64,000 bases of DNA from Paenibacillus sp. NAIST15-1 (lineage in GTDB: Bacteria > Bacillota > Bacilli > Paenibacillales > Paenibacillaceae). The translations under genes were made by a program, and so were the position numbers. Shown in pieces: positions 41,217 through 49,204 of this stretch. The first letter of the stretch is position 1; the number at the start of each line of letters is the position of its first letter. The stretch spans positions 1 to 64,000 of the forward strand of contig NZ_BBYF01000013.1 in assembly GCF_001894745.1 (NCBI RefSeq), given 5' to 3'. The notes below the pieces were generated by a model. That model was not told the origin of the DNA. It made no database searches and worked only from the letters and a program-made list of their open reading frames with translations.

Positions 41217-42023
41217 ATGACAGATGTAACCTTTTACCGTGATGAAGCGCTCCCTTTCCTGGAAGCGAAGCGCTGCCATAAGAGTGACCTGGCATATCAG
41301 AAGCATTTTCACGAAGAGTATTCCATCGGTTTAATCGATGAAGGCGAAACGCAGGCATGGTGTGATGGCGACTTGTGGCGCGTTGAGAAGGGGAGAATAA
41401 TCAGCTTTCCGCCGCTTATCCTACATGCCTGTCAGCCTGCGGAAGATGAAGAATGGAAATACAAAATGCTGTTCATTAAGGCGAAATGGTTCGCTCATCT
41501 TGAAATGCCTGATATTAATCGTCTTCAAATCCCTTTCTTGCTCGAAACTGGGAGGAATAAAGCTTGCAGCATGCTGCTCAATCGCACCATGGAGGCACTG
41601 ACTCGCAGTGCTACTCCACTAGAAATTGAAACATCGTTAATCGAACTGGTGCACAAGCTTGTAGATAAGCATGCATACGATCTGACGCTTGAGCCATATG
41701 GAATAATGGAAACGAAGTACGTCAATTTGATCAAGGAATATATCCATGCGCATTATACGGATCGGATCACGCTCGACACGTTGGAGCATGAAGCCGGGAT
41801 CAGCAGATATCATCTTATCCGCATGTTCAAAAAAGGAACGCATTTGCCGCCTCATGCGTATCAAAATCTACTTCGTATCAATCATGCCAAGAAGGAACTG
41901 AAGAAACGGCGCTCTATTGCCGAAATTGCCGTAGATGCCGGCTACTATGATCAAAGCCATTTTATAAAAGCCTTTGCCAAAATAGTAGGGGCAACACCTC
42001 AAGCTTATGCTATCTCCGTTTAG
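41217..42023 (+). CDS. AraC family transcriptional regulator
   Basis: A 268-residue regulator with an N-terminal cupin-like ligand domain (HKSDLAYQKHFHEEYSIGLI, then IISFPPLILHACQP) and a C-terminal AraC double helix-turn-helix (ITLDTLEHEAGISRYHLIRMFKKGTHLPPHAY and RSIAEIAVDAGYYDQSHFIKAF). ATG 41217 follows TTGGAGGTTAGAAA. It is 77 bp before the proline dehydrogenase gene on the same strand and probably controls it or is co-transcribed with it. Many relatives sit next to amino-acid exporters. Confidence 0.9.
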   Translation: MTDVTFYRDEALPFLEAKRCHKSDLAYQKHFHEEYSIGLIDEGETQAWCDGDLWRVEKGRIISFPPLILHACQPAEDEEWKYKMLFIKAKWFAHLEMPDINRLQIPFLLETGRNKACSMLLNRTMEALTRSATPLEIETSLIELVHKLVDKHAYDLTLEPYGIMETKYVNLIKEYIHAHYTDRITLDTLEHEAGISRYHLIRMFKKGTHLPPHAYQNLLRINHAKKELKKRRSIAEIAVDAGYYDQSHFIKAFAKIVGATPQAYAISV

Positions 42024-42049
42024 ATAAGCGCAATTTTTTACAATCGTAA

Positions 42050-42091
42050 CCTCCTCTTATCCTGTAGATTGAACCTATAGATAAGAGGAGG
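42050..42091 (+). promoter_or_regulatory. hairpin that buries the proline dehydrogenase ribosome site
   Basis: Left arm CCTCCTCTTATC (42050-42061) plus TGTAG, right arm CTATA plus GATAAGAGGAGG (42080-42091), loop ATTGAA-type. The 12-bp part is perfect. The right arm contains the AGGAGG ribosome site (42086-42091) of the gene starting at 42101, so the site is fully paired when the hairpin forms. There is no T-run, so it is not a terminator. Confidence 0.75.
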
Positions 42092-42100
42092 TATCATTTG

Positions 42101-43063
42101 ATGATAACAACGACTAATGTGGAAGAGCAATTTTCTAAAACGATGAAATCTATTGCCCGTCGAGCTGATTTGAAGGCTTTTGTTGAACAGACACCCGCCA
42201 TTTATCAGCTTTTGCAGCGCGCGGCAGCAAAGTATGTGACAGGGGAGAATCGCCAGGATGGCCTTGAGGTAGGACGAAAGCTAGCCGATAAAGGGTACGC
42301 TATATCGCTTGAATATATCGGTGAAAATACGACGGATATCCAAGACTGCGAACATGCGGCTCTGGAGCTTACGCTGCTTATTCATACGTTGGCTCAACAT
42401 GGAATACCAGCTCGCGTATCGTTCGATCTATCTCACATCGGCTTATCGATAGATAGCGAATTGGCCTATAAGAATTTGACAGCAATGGCCGCACTAGCTC
42501 GACAGGCCGACGTCGAGCTGTTTGTCAGTATGGAGGAATCAGCTAAGACAGACGCCATACTTTCGATTTATACAAAAGCAGCAGCCGTATATGCGAACCT
42601 CGGCATCACACTTCAGGCACAATTGAACCGTACGGCACAGGATTTAAACGATATCTCAGGACGGATTCGCATTGTGAAAGGTGCGTACCAAGAAACGGAG
42701 AAGATCGCCATGCCGCGTTCATCTGCCTTAAATGAGCGATATATACAGCTTATAGAGCAGGGCATCCGTAAAGGGCATCGTCTGTCGATCGCTACTCATG
42801 ACGAGTCTATCATTGATCAAGTTATTAAGCGGGGATGGATCCATGAGCCAGGCGTTGAATTCGAGATGTTATATGGGATTCGGACTGATTTGAGCAGTCG
42901 ATTGAAGAAGGCAGGTTATCCTGTTCGGATTTATCTGACGTTTGGTCGTGAATGGTATTTGTATCTATGCCACCGGATTGCGGAATACCCGCCAAATGTA
43001 TTTCAAGCAATTCTAGATATGACGGAGGCTGGAGCAGCAGATCCCGTACAGAATTATGAATAA
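42101..43063 (+). CDS. proline dehydrogenase family protein
   Basis: A 320-residue FAD enzyme of the PRODH family (PF01619), which oxidises proline to pyrroline-5-carboxylate. The barrel is seen from ISLEYIGENTT (about 69) to the end. Typical substrate/FAD-region motifs are IRIVKGAYQE (about 189-198), LSIATHDE (about 228-235), VEFEMLYGIRTDL (about 251-263), GYPVRIYLTFGREWYLYLCHRIAE (about 270-293). ATG 42101 has AGGAGG with 9-nt spacing. No P5C dehydrogenase gene is nearby. The ribosome site is inside a stable hairpin, so translation is probably regulated. Terminator at 43173. Confidence 0.88.
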   Translation: MITTTNVEEQFSKTMKSIARRADLKAFVEQTPAIYQLLQRAAAKYVTGENRQDGLEVGRKLADKGYAISLEYIGENTTDIQDCEHAALELTLLIHTLAQHGIPARVSFDLSHIGLSIDSELAYKNLTAMAALARQADVELFVSMEESAKTDAILSIYTKAAAVYANLGITLQAQLNRTAQDLNDISGRIRIVKGAYQETEKIAMPRSSALNERYIQLIEQGIRKGHRLSIATHDESIIDQVIKRGWIHEPGVEFEMLYGIRTDLSSRLKKAGYPVRIYLTFGREWYLYLCHRIAEYPPNVFQAILDMTEAGAADPVQNYE

Positions 43064-43172
43064 ATCCGAATCCGTGTGTAGCTTCCACTGCATGTTAGCT
43101 ACTATACATCCATACGAAATTTGAGAGTAGATAGAGAAATATTCAATAGGTGGAGATATACAAGTAAGTCGG

Positions 43173-43203
43173 AAGGCGGTATCTAATGATGCCACCTTTT
43201 TTG
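43173..43203 (+). terminator. rho-independent terminator of proline dehydrogenase gene
   Basis: Stem AAGGCGGTATC / GATGCCACCTT with loop TAAT and T-run. Confidence 0.8.
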
Positions 43204-43349
43204 CATTTATTTTAAATGAAATAGCAGAAAAATAACTGAATTATGACGAAAGTTCGTTGAGAATTCCTTTAATCATGCATGCCAATTTCCAACGGTTTTC
43301 TATATGCTTAGACCCGAAGCATGAAATCCATCGATAAAGGAGACTTGGC

Positions 43350-44564
43350 ATGATTATAAAAACAAGAACGAGGGTTGCAGCCCAGAACGGCTCTAACGCT
43401 ATGCCTGCAAACCGTCTTCCGATCGTTAGTTTGTTAGCGCTGGCTATGGCGGCCTTCATATGCATTCTGACGGAAAGCCTGCCAGCAGGTCTTTTGCCAC
43501 AAATCGCACAAGATCTCCTGATCACGGAGTCACTTGCTGGACAGCTAGTTACGGTATATGCGATCGGTTCGCTGATTGCCGCCATTCCGTTAACAACGGC
43601 TACTCGCGGATGGAGACGTCGACCGCTGCTGCTGTTCTGTCTTATTGGCTTTCTTCTATTTAATTCAATAACTACATTCTCTACTTCCTATGGTCTGACC
43701 CTTGTGGCTCGTTTCTTGGCTGGGGTATCAGCTGGCGTGTTATGGGGGATGACCGCGGGCTACGCCCGTCGTATGGTGCCTGATTCACAGAAGGGGAAAG
43801 CAATCGCCATAGCCATGGTTGGAACGCCATTAGCATTAGCGCTAGGTGTGCCTATCGGAACCTTTTTGGGTACTCACATCGGATGGCGATTGATTTTCGG
43901 TTCCCTATCTATATTGACCGCCTTCTTACTTGTCTGGGTACAGTGGAGGCTGCCCGATTACGAAGGGGAACAAACTAGCAATCAACTTCCACTCTTCCAG
44001 ATCTTTAAACTTCCTGGTGTGAGATCAACCCTGTTTCTTGTGTTCACTTGGGTGTTGGCGCACAACATACTTTACACCTATATTGCTCCTTATCTAGCCG
44101 GAACTTTACTTGCAAATCGAACTGATCTGGTGTTGCTGGTGTTCGGCATTGCTTCGGTGCTCGGCTTATGGATGGTAGGGATGCTGATAGACCGTATTCT
44201 GAGAACGCTCGTGATCATCAGCGTTGCAGGATTCGCGTTGGCTTCGATCGCCATGGGCATTGGCAGCGAACAATCGATCATTATTCTGTCAGCTGTTGCG
44301 GTGTGGGGACTTACGTTTGGTGGAGCGGCCACACTGCTGCAGACCGCAATTGCTCAAGCAGGGGGCGAAAGTTCTGATGTTGCTCAATCCATGCTTGTAA
44401 CCGTGTGGAATCTTGCCATTGGTGGAGGAGGAGTGGGCGGTGCGCTCCTGCTTGAGTTGCTGGGGTCAAATTTTCTCCCAGGATCCCTGTTTATCCTCTT
44501 ACTTCCTGCTCTAATTGTCGCCTGGTTGGTTCAAAGTCCCGCGTTCTCCAAAGAAAAAGCATAA
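43350..44564 (+). CDS. MFS transporter (DHA1 type)
   Basis: A 404-residue major facilitator with 12 hydrophobic segments. Family motif A-like loop TTATRGWRRRPLLLFC after helix 2 and the motif-C-like helix 5 (GTPLALALGVPIGTFLG) put it in the drug/proton antiporter DHA1 group near AraJ/YdhP. It would export drugs, sugars or amino-acid-like compounds. ATG 43350 has AAAGGAG 7 nt upstream. A terminator follows at 44586; the Lrp-type regulator gene converges from the other side and is a possible controller. Confidence 0.88.
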   Translation: MIIKTRTRVAAQNGSNAMPANRLPIVSLLALAMAAFICILTESLPAGLLPQIAQDLLITESLAGQLVTVYAIGSLIAAIPLTTATRGWRRRPLLLFCLIGFLLFNSITTFSTSYGLTLVARFLAGVSAGVLWGMTAGYARRMVPDSQKGKAIAIAMVGTPLALALGVPIGTFLGTHIGWRLIFGSLSILTAFLLVWVQWRLPDYEGEQTSNQLPLFQIFKLPGVRSTLFLVFTWVLAHNILYTYIAPYLAGTLLANRTDLVLLVFGIASVLGLWMVGMLIDRILRTLVIISVAGFALASIAMGIGSEQSIIILSAVAVWGLTFGGAATLLQTAIAQAGGESSDVAQSMLVTVWNLAIGGGGVGGALLLELLGSNFLPGSLFILLLPALIVAWLVQSPAFSKEKA

Positions 44565-44585
44565 AAATACGAAAACGAATACTGA

Positions 44586-44614
44586 AAAAGGAATCCGATA
44601 TGAGGATTCCTTTT
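44586..44614. terminator. bidirectional terminator
   Basis: Perfect stem AAAAGGAATCC / GGATTCCTTTT with loop GATATGA, between the converging MFS and Lrp genes. Confidence 0.85.
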
Positions 44615-44648
44615 GTGTGTTCTGCCTCAATTGAAATACCGAAACGAA

Positions 44649-45116
44649 CTACGCAAGCAAATTCGTCCCCTCAATGAGATTTTTATATGCAATAGGGGAT
44701 GACATCACAATTAGGGTCGTATAGGTGCCATAAGGATCGCACTTATTTTCAAACGCTTCTAAACCATGCGTGGAGCCTGTCGATACTTTTAATAAATAGT
44801 TGTGTTCGCCACTGATTCGATAACACTCTACGACTTCAGGAGCTGCACGGCAAAAATCTAAGAAGGCAAAGCAATCCCTCGTTCGAAAAAGCATGTAGGC
44901 CGTACAAGCTCTGCCCACTTTAGGTGGGGATACTACGGTACGATACGCTTCGATAACCCCTTTTTCCTCCATTCTCTTCACGCGCTCCGTTACCGCTGGC
45001 TGAGACAGGCCTACTAATTTGCCCAAGTCGGTCATTGATAATCTCGCTTGATTTTGCAATTGAAACAGAATGTGATGATCAATTTCGTCCACGGGAAGAT
45101 CCTCCTTAGAGTTCAA
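44649..45116 (-). CDS. Lrp/AsnC family transcriptional regulator
   Basis: A 155-residue regulator with an N-terminal winged helix-turn-helix (DEIDHHILFQLQNQARLSMTDLGKLVGLSQPAVTERVKRMEEKGVI) and a C-terminal ligand-binding domain (RACTAYMLFRTRD, VECYRISGEHNYLLKVST). Such proteins sense amino acids and commonly control a neighbouring exporter. The gene is transcribed away from the serine hydrolase gene at 45261 (about 145 bp between them) and towards the MFS gene. Confidence 0.93.
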   Translation of the reverse strand: MNSKEDLPVDEIDHHILFQLQNQARLSMTDLGKLVGLSQPAVTERVKRMEEKGVIEAYRTVVSPPKVGRACTAYMLFRTRDCFAFLDFCRAAPEVVECYRISGEHNYLLKVSTGSTHGLEAFENKCDPYGTYTTLIVMSSPIAYKNLIEGTNLLA

Positions 45117-45260
45117 CGATATTCTTGAGAATTACCTTTATAATCATCGTATTTCGAAGTAAGAAGCTTTAACATCCTATGTCCAAAGAAGGAGGTTGTT
45201 TTTATAATAAACGCACAAGCTTGAATGAATCAACAACAACATCTGGAGAGGGATGAGAAT

Positions 45261-46442
45261 ATGCGCAGCATCGAGACAAATCATTTGCAGTCATTCGTAA
45301 ATAATGTCATTGACCACACACTTTCGGAGAAAAGAATTGTGGGTACTGTGGTTCAAATTGCATGGAAAGGAAAACTGGTATTCAATAGGGCAGCAGGGTT
45401 TGCTGATCGAGAGCAGCAGCGGGTGATGCAAGAAGACGCTTTATTTAGGTATGCGTCGGTAACAAAACCAGTCGTTTCTGTAGCGGCTTTAGTTTTGATT
45501 TCACAGGGGAAATTACAGCTTAGCGATTTGGTGGAAACGTGGCTTCCGTTTTTTCGTCCCATCTTGCCAAATGGGGGGCATGCTTCTATAACAGTTCATC
45601 AGTTGCTGACACATACGGCCGGGCTAACCTATCGGTTCTTTCAAGAGGATAACGGAACCTATGAATTAGCTGGTGTATCCGATGGTATGGATGCAGCAAG
45701 AATCACATTAGAGGAAAATCTGAGGAGGATCGCATCGGTGCCCCTTCTATATGAACCAGGAACAATGTGGAGATATTCGATAGCAACGGACGTACTAGGT
45801 GCTGTTATTGAAAAAGTGATGGGCATGCCTCTCAGTGAAGCCGTTCAAAGACTCGTTACACAACCGCTTGGGATGACTGATACGGCTTTTGTAGCCGTAG
45901 ATGAAGCGAGACTTACAGCTGCTTATGCAGATCATCCTGGGGAACCTCGCCGCTTGCTCGAAATGGATGCCATACCTTTTGTAGAAGGGACAGCTGGTTT
46001 TCAGCTTGCTCCTAATCGGGCACTCGATAAGTCCGCTTATCCTTCCGGCGGGGCTGGTATGATTGGCAGCGCAGGAGACTTCCTTAAGCTGCTGGAAACA
46101 TTGCGACTAGGCGGTGCACCTATTCTTCCAGAAGCGCTGGTTGCTGAAATGACAACCAATCAAATTGGTGACCTGAATATGCCGTTTTGGCCTGGGAGAG
46201 GATTTGGATTAGGTTTTACATTGCTGAAGGATCCGCTAGCTGCGAACACGCCTGAATCACCAGGATCGTGGAGGATGGGCGGTACGTACGGTCATTCTTG
46301 GTTTGTTGATCCACAGGAAGAGCTAAGTGTTGTGGCCTTTACGAATACTGCACTGGAGGGGATGTCCGGTAGATTCACGACGGATATCTGCGAGGCGGTC
46401 TATGCCGGTATTCAGCAGGAGAAAAATAATCTTGCTGATTAA
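45261..46442 (+). CDS. serine hydrolase, class C beta-lactamase family
   Basis: A 393-residue penicillin-binding-protein-like serine hydrolase. The SxxK nucleophile motif is SVTK (YASVTKPVVS), the second motif region is WRYSIATDVLG (Tyr-Ser in place of Tyr-x-Asn, common in this CubicO-type subgroup), and the third motif region is GGTYGHSWFVDP. No signal peptide, so probably cytosolic. ATG 45261 is preferred because AGAGGGATGAG lies 7-10 nt upstream; ATG 45225 has no ribosome site. Substrate unknown (esterase, peptidase or amidase are all found in the family). Divergent from the Lrp gene. Confidence 0.85.
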   Translation: MRSIETNHLQSFVNNVIDHTLSEKRIVGTVVQIAWKGKLVFNRAAGFADREQQRVMQEDALFRYASVTKPVVSVAALVLISQGKLQLSDLVETWLPFFRPILPNGGHASITVHQLLTHTAGLTYRFFQEDNGTYELAGVSDGMDAARITLEENLRRIASVPLLYEPGTMWRYSIATDVLGAVIEKVMGMPLSEAVQRLVTQPLGMTDTAFVAVDEARLTAAYADHPGEPRRLLEMDAIPFVEGTAGFQLAPNRALDKSAYPSGGAGMIGSAGDFLKLLETLRLGGAPILPEALVAEMTTNQIGDLNMPFWPGRGFGLGFTLLKDPLAANTPESPGSWRMGGTYGHSWFVDPQEELSVVAFTNTALEGMSGRFTTDICEAVYAGIQQEKNNLAD

Positions 46443-46809
46443 CGCATTGAACAAATAGTTTATTTCTCTAAATCATTTTCAGTCATTCTACTTCCCGATT
46501 CGACACCTTGTGCTCCTATTCTACTAGATGTATAATCATGGAAAAAGCTGTGTAAATACATGACCCGACCTAAGAGGTAAGCTATCTAGGGTCGGGTTTA
46601 TTTACAAAGGGGGACTATTAGTCGGAAGCTTAACTATTCACTTATTAATGAGTGTGCTTTTGAATATCCTCCTGGTCACATCATGCGATGTAATGACTGG
46701 CGTTAGATATTTGATGTTGAAGCCGAAAAGAGATCATAAAATGTTCGAGTATAACCAAACTATTCGATGAGAGTCTTTGTCTAATAAAGATACGGAGGGG
46801 AAATATAAA
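46443..46809 (+). other. gap with promoter-hairpin repeat
   Basis: Contains the second full promoter-hairpin repeat (46487-46620), then about 150 bp without a clear gene. The string ATGCGATGTAATGACTGG (about 46684) also occurs, with one change, at about 22480. The gene that the repeat originally served may have decayed here, so the S41 peptidase gene could be reading from it. Confidence 0.5.
46487..46620 (+). promoter_or_regulatory. promoter-hairpin-ribosome-site repeat, second full copy
   Basis: TTGTGC (46508-46513) and TATAAT (46531-46536) with 17-bp spacing, then a hairpin ACCCGACC...GGGTCGGGT (46563-46598) around TAAGAGGTAAGCTATCTA, then a GGGGGAC ribosome-site-like end. It resembles 39786-39914 along its length. 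The hairpin arms are changed on both sides compared with that copy, keeping the pairing. Confidence 0.75.
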
Positions 46810-48087
46810 TTGAAATACGTAAATATATTTGCTGAGATTATATCTATCATGCATCAGGATTATGCAGGGTATGAGGAGAAAAAAGGCTGGGATAATCCTG
46901 ATTATTTTACAGAAAAAATAGAGCGCCTTGAATCCAGTGAATTAATGACACCACAACAGTTTGCTGAAATTGTGAATGAATATCTTATTAGCTTCCAAGA
47001 TCGCCATATGTATTTTCACTTACATCATTCAGAAAAGGTAGAAGTTAAAACATGTGGTTTTTTTGTAAGGAATTACGAAGACACCTTATACGTAACAGAG
47101 GTTTATGAAGAGAACAGATTTGGAAAAGGGGCAAGAATTGTTTCTATTGACGGACAATCGATTTCTTCGATAAGAAAACAGCAACGTGCAATGCTTAGAG
47201 AATCTCATCCGGAGAGAGAGGAATGGGATGAAATCCTAAACAAAGCTACGTATTTTGAGCTTATTAACGAAAATGAAGATGTAGTTAAACTGAAATTGAA
47301 TTTATATCGACGAACTCCTAAAAAGTCAACTTATGATATTCGTTCTATTAACGAAGACACTTTATTAATAACCCTTTCTGATTTTGGAGATACCGATCGT
47401 ATCGTGAATCTAATTGAAAGGCATAAGGATGACCTCCTTGCAAGCAAAAATGTAATTGTTGATGTCCGACATAATAGCGGAGGGAATTCTCATGCTGGCA
47501 ATTCTTTAGTGAGATATTTTTATAAAAAAGGAGAAAGACCAAGTTTTGATCTGAAAGTACGAGAATTTAATTGTTCTGACCGTAATGTGGAACTATTTTT
47601 AAAATTCGCCGAGAAAGTTCGAAGCTCAACAGATGATGAAGATACGCTTAAAATGCTAGAGTTTGGTGAAAATCAATTTAATACCTACCGAAATCAAGGA
47701 TTTGTTGCTTTTGATTTTTCAGAATTTATAGCTGACAGAGTAGACGAATTTGAAGGGGAAGACAACCCAGAACATGTAATTATATTATCGGACTATTATT
47801 GTGCAAGTGCCGGAGAGGAATTTGTGGGGACTAGTAAAGGATCATCCAAAGTAACAATAGTAGGACGTGCTACTATGGGACTAAATGATTATAGTGACTT
47901 AGTTAGTATCAATTGGGACAATCAGTTTACTCTATATTATCCCATATCAAGACTTGAACAGAAAACCGAAGTACACCCAATACACGGAAAAGGAATTCAG
48001 CCAGATATCTATATCAAATGGACACCTAAACATATTGAAGAAGATATAGATTTACAGCAAGCCTTGAAATTAATTAATAGAAGCTAA
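46810..48087 (+). CDS. S41 family peptidase
   Basis: A 425-residue C-terminal-processing-peptidase-like protein (Peptidase_S41). The N-terminal part is helical with a partial PDZ-like segment (GFFVRNYEDTLYVTEVYE ... GARIVSIDGQSI). The catalytic domain contains VIVDVRHNSGGNSHAG and the nucleophile region IILSDYYCASAGEEFVG (Ser in SAGE). There is no signal peptide, so it may be cytosolic. The start TTG 46810 has GGAGGGG at 46796-46802 with 8-nt spacing and is better than TTG 46777. Monocistronic as far as seen. Confidence 0.85.
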   Translation: MKYVNIFAEIISIMHQDYAGYEEKKGWDNPDYFTEKIERLESSELMTPQQFAEIVNEYLISFQDRHMYFHLHHSEKVEVKTCGFFVRNYEDTLYVTEVYEENRFGKGARIVSIDGQSISSIRKQQRAMLRESHPEREEWDEILNKATYFELINENEDVVKLKLNLYRRTPKKSTYDIRSINEDTLLITLSDFGDTDRIVNLIERHKDDLLASKNVIVDVRHNSGGNSHAGNSLVRYFYKKGERPSFDLKVREFNCSDRNVELFLKFAEKVRSSTDDEDTLKMLEFGENQFNTYRNQGFVAFDFSEFIADRVDEFEGEDNPEHVIILSDYYCASAGEEFVGTSKGSSKVTIVGRATMGLNDYSDLVSINWDNQFTLYYPISRLEQKTEVHPIHGKGIQPDIYIKWTPKHIEEDIDLQQALKLINRS

Positions 48088-48193
48088 GGGGTGTACGATA
48101 GACTTTCGAGTCACGTAAAATGCCCGAAAACATCATTATTTTGCCCTTCGAGCGACACTTTGCATATATATGATTAAGAGAGGAGGGACAACG

Positions 48194-48796
48194 TTGTATC
48201 TATCTGAGTTAGAAGAAGGAGAGGTATCCAAGGAGCTCGCACATCAGATTTTGTTTCAGGGAATACGAGATGATGACGCTAAGTGCGATTGTATTGTTGT
48301 GCCGTCTAGCAGAACGAGCAATAAATATAGAACGCCCGCTGCAGTGGAGCTCTATTTCCAGGGACGTTCGTCTAGATTGCTCTTCTCGGGCGGATATAAT
48401 GGGGAATTTATCGAGTCTGAATCCATGCGATCGTTTGCGTTAGAAAAAGGTATTCCGGAGAATGCGATCATTATAGAGACGTTTTCAACCAATACGAAGG
48501 AGAATGTGATTGAATCCTTAGCTGCATTGGATAAACATATCGGGCTGAACAATATGAAGCGAATTTTGATCTGTACAGCCTTTTATCACATGCGAAGATG
48601 TCATTTAACATTTTTAAGATATGCGCCTTCATGGTTTGAATATAGTTTTCATCCAGTATTAGATCAAACAACTAGGCCAGATAATTGGTGGAAGTATGAA
48701 AATGGAACGAAAAGAGTTCAAAAAGAAGTCAATGGATTGATACACTACGCGAAGCATGGAGATATTATGGACTTTAATATTGATGAATTGAGATGA
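48194..48796 (+). CDS. DUF218 (YdcF/ElyC-like) protein
   Basis: A 200-residue DUF218 protein. Family motifs: CIVVPSSRTSNKYRTPAAVELYFQG (metal- or nucleotide-site region in others), LLFSGGYN, STNTKENVIESL and CTAFYHMRRCHLTFLRY. YdcF of E. coli binds S-adenosylmethionine and ElyC is an envelope factor; no membrane helix is present here, so it is the soluble form. TTG 48194 with GAGGAGGG 7 nt upstream is a better start than ATG 48170. It follows the S41 gene after 106 bp. Confidence 0.82.
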   Translation: MYLSELEEGEVSKELAHQILFQGIRDDDAKCDCIVVPSSRTSNKYRTPAAVELYFQGRSSRLLFSGGYNGEFIESESMRSFALEKGIPENAIIIETFSTNTKENVIESLAALDKHIGLNNMKRILICTAFYHMRRCHLTFLRYAPSWFEYSFHPVLDQTTRPDNWWKYENGTKRVQKEVNGLIHYAKHGDIMDFNIDELR

Positions 48797-49204
48797 ACGA
48801 AAGCTTTGATCCAGGTAGATTGTTTAAGCTAAAGGGCCGCGATAGTTGAATACGTTACATTGTTGAGCAGACTACCGCAGTCTGCTCATTTTATTATGCT
48901 GATAGGCAGGATAGTTTGACCGATCTTCAAAAATTGGCTCGTGGTCTGAGAGAGGCTAAAATCAGCTTCGTGGATTGTTACTTGAACACATATGTTTTTG
49001 AAGAGCGGCAATTATCGCACATAGAGTCAGCTTAAGAAATTCGTAAGAGTATAGTAAGAAAAAAGAAGATTACGTCCTGTAGGATATTGTTATGAGAGAG
49101 AGTGGAGAAAAGAGTATGGAGCATATAGTACGAACGATTCAATTGACCAATGCGCAAAATTGATCAAATCGATATTCGTTAAGCAGAGAGGGGAAACTTA
49201 AATC
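48797..49204 (+). other. gap with terminator and gene remnant
   Basis: Contains the terminator at 48865-48895. An open stretch at 48916-49035 reads LQKLARGLREAKISFVDCYL ... ERQLSHIESA, realistic helical protein but only 39 codons, probably a remnant. The last 100 bp carry the leader and AGAGGGGAAAC ribosome site of the S9 peptidase gene. Confidence 0.5.
48865..48895 (+). terminator. rho-independent terminator, repeated type
   Basis: Stem GAGCAGACT / AGTCTGCTC, loop ACCGC, followed by ATTTTATT. The same unit, with compensated base pairs in the stem, recurs at 52751-52779. Confidence 0.8.
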
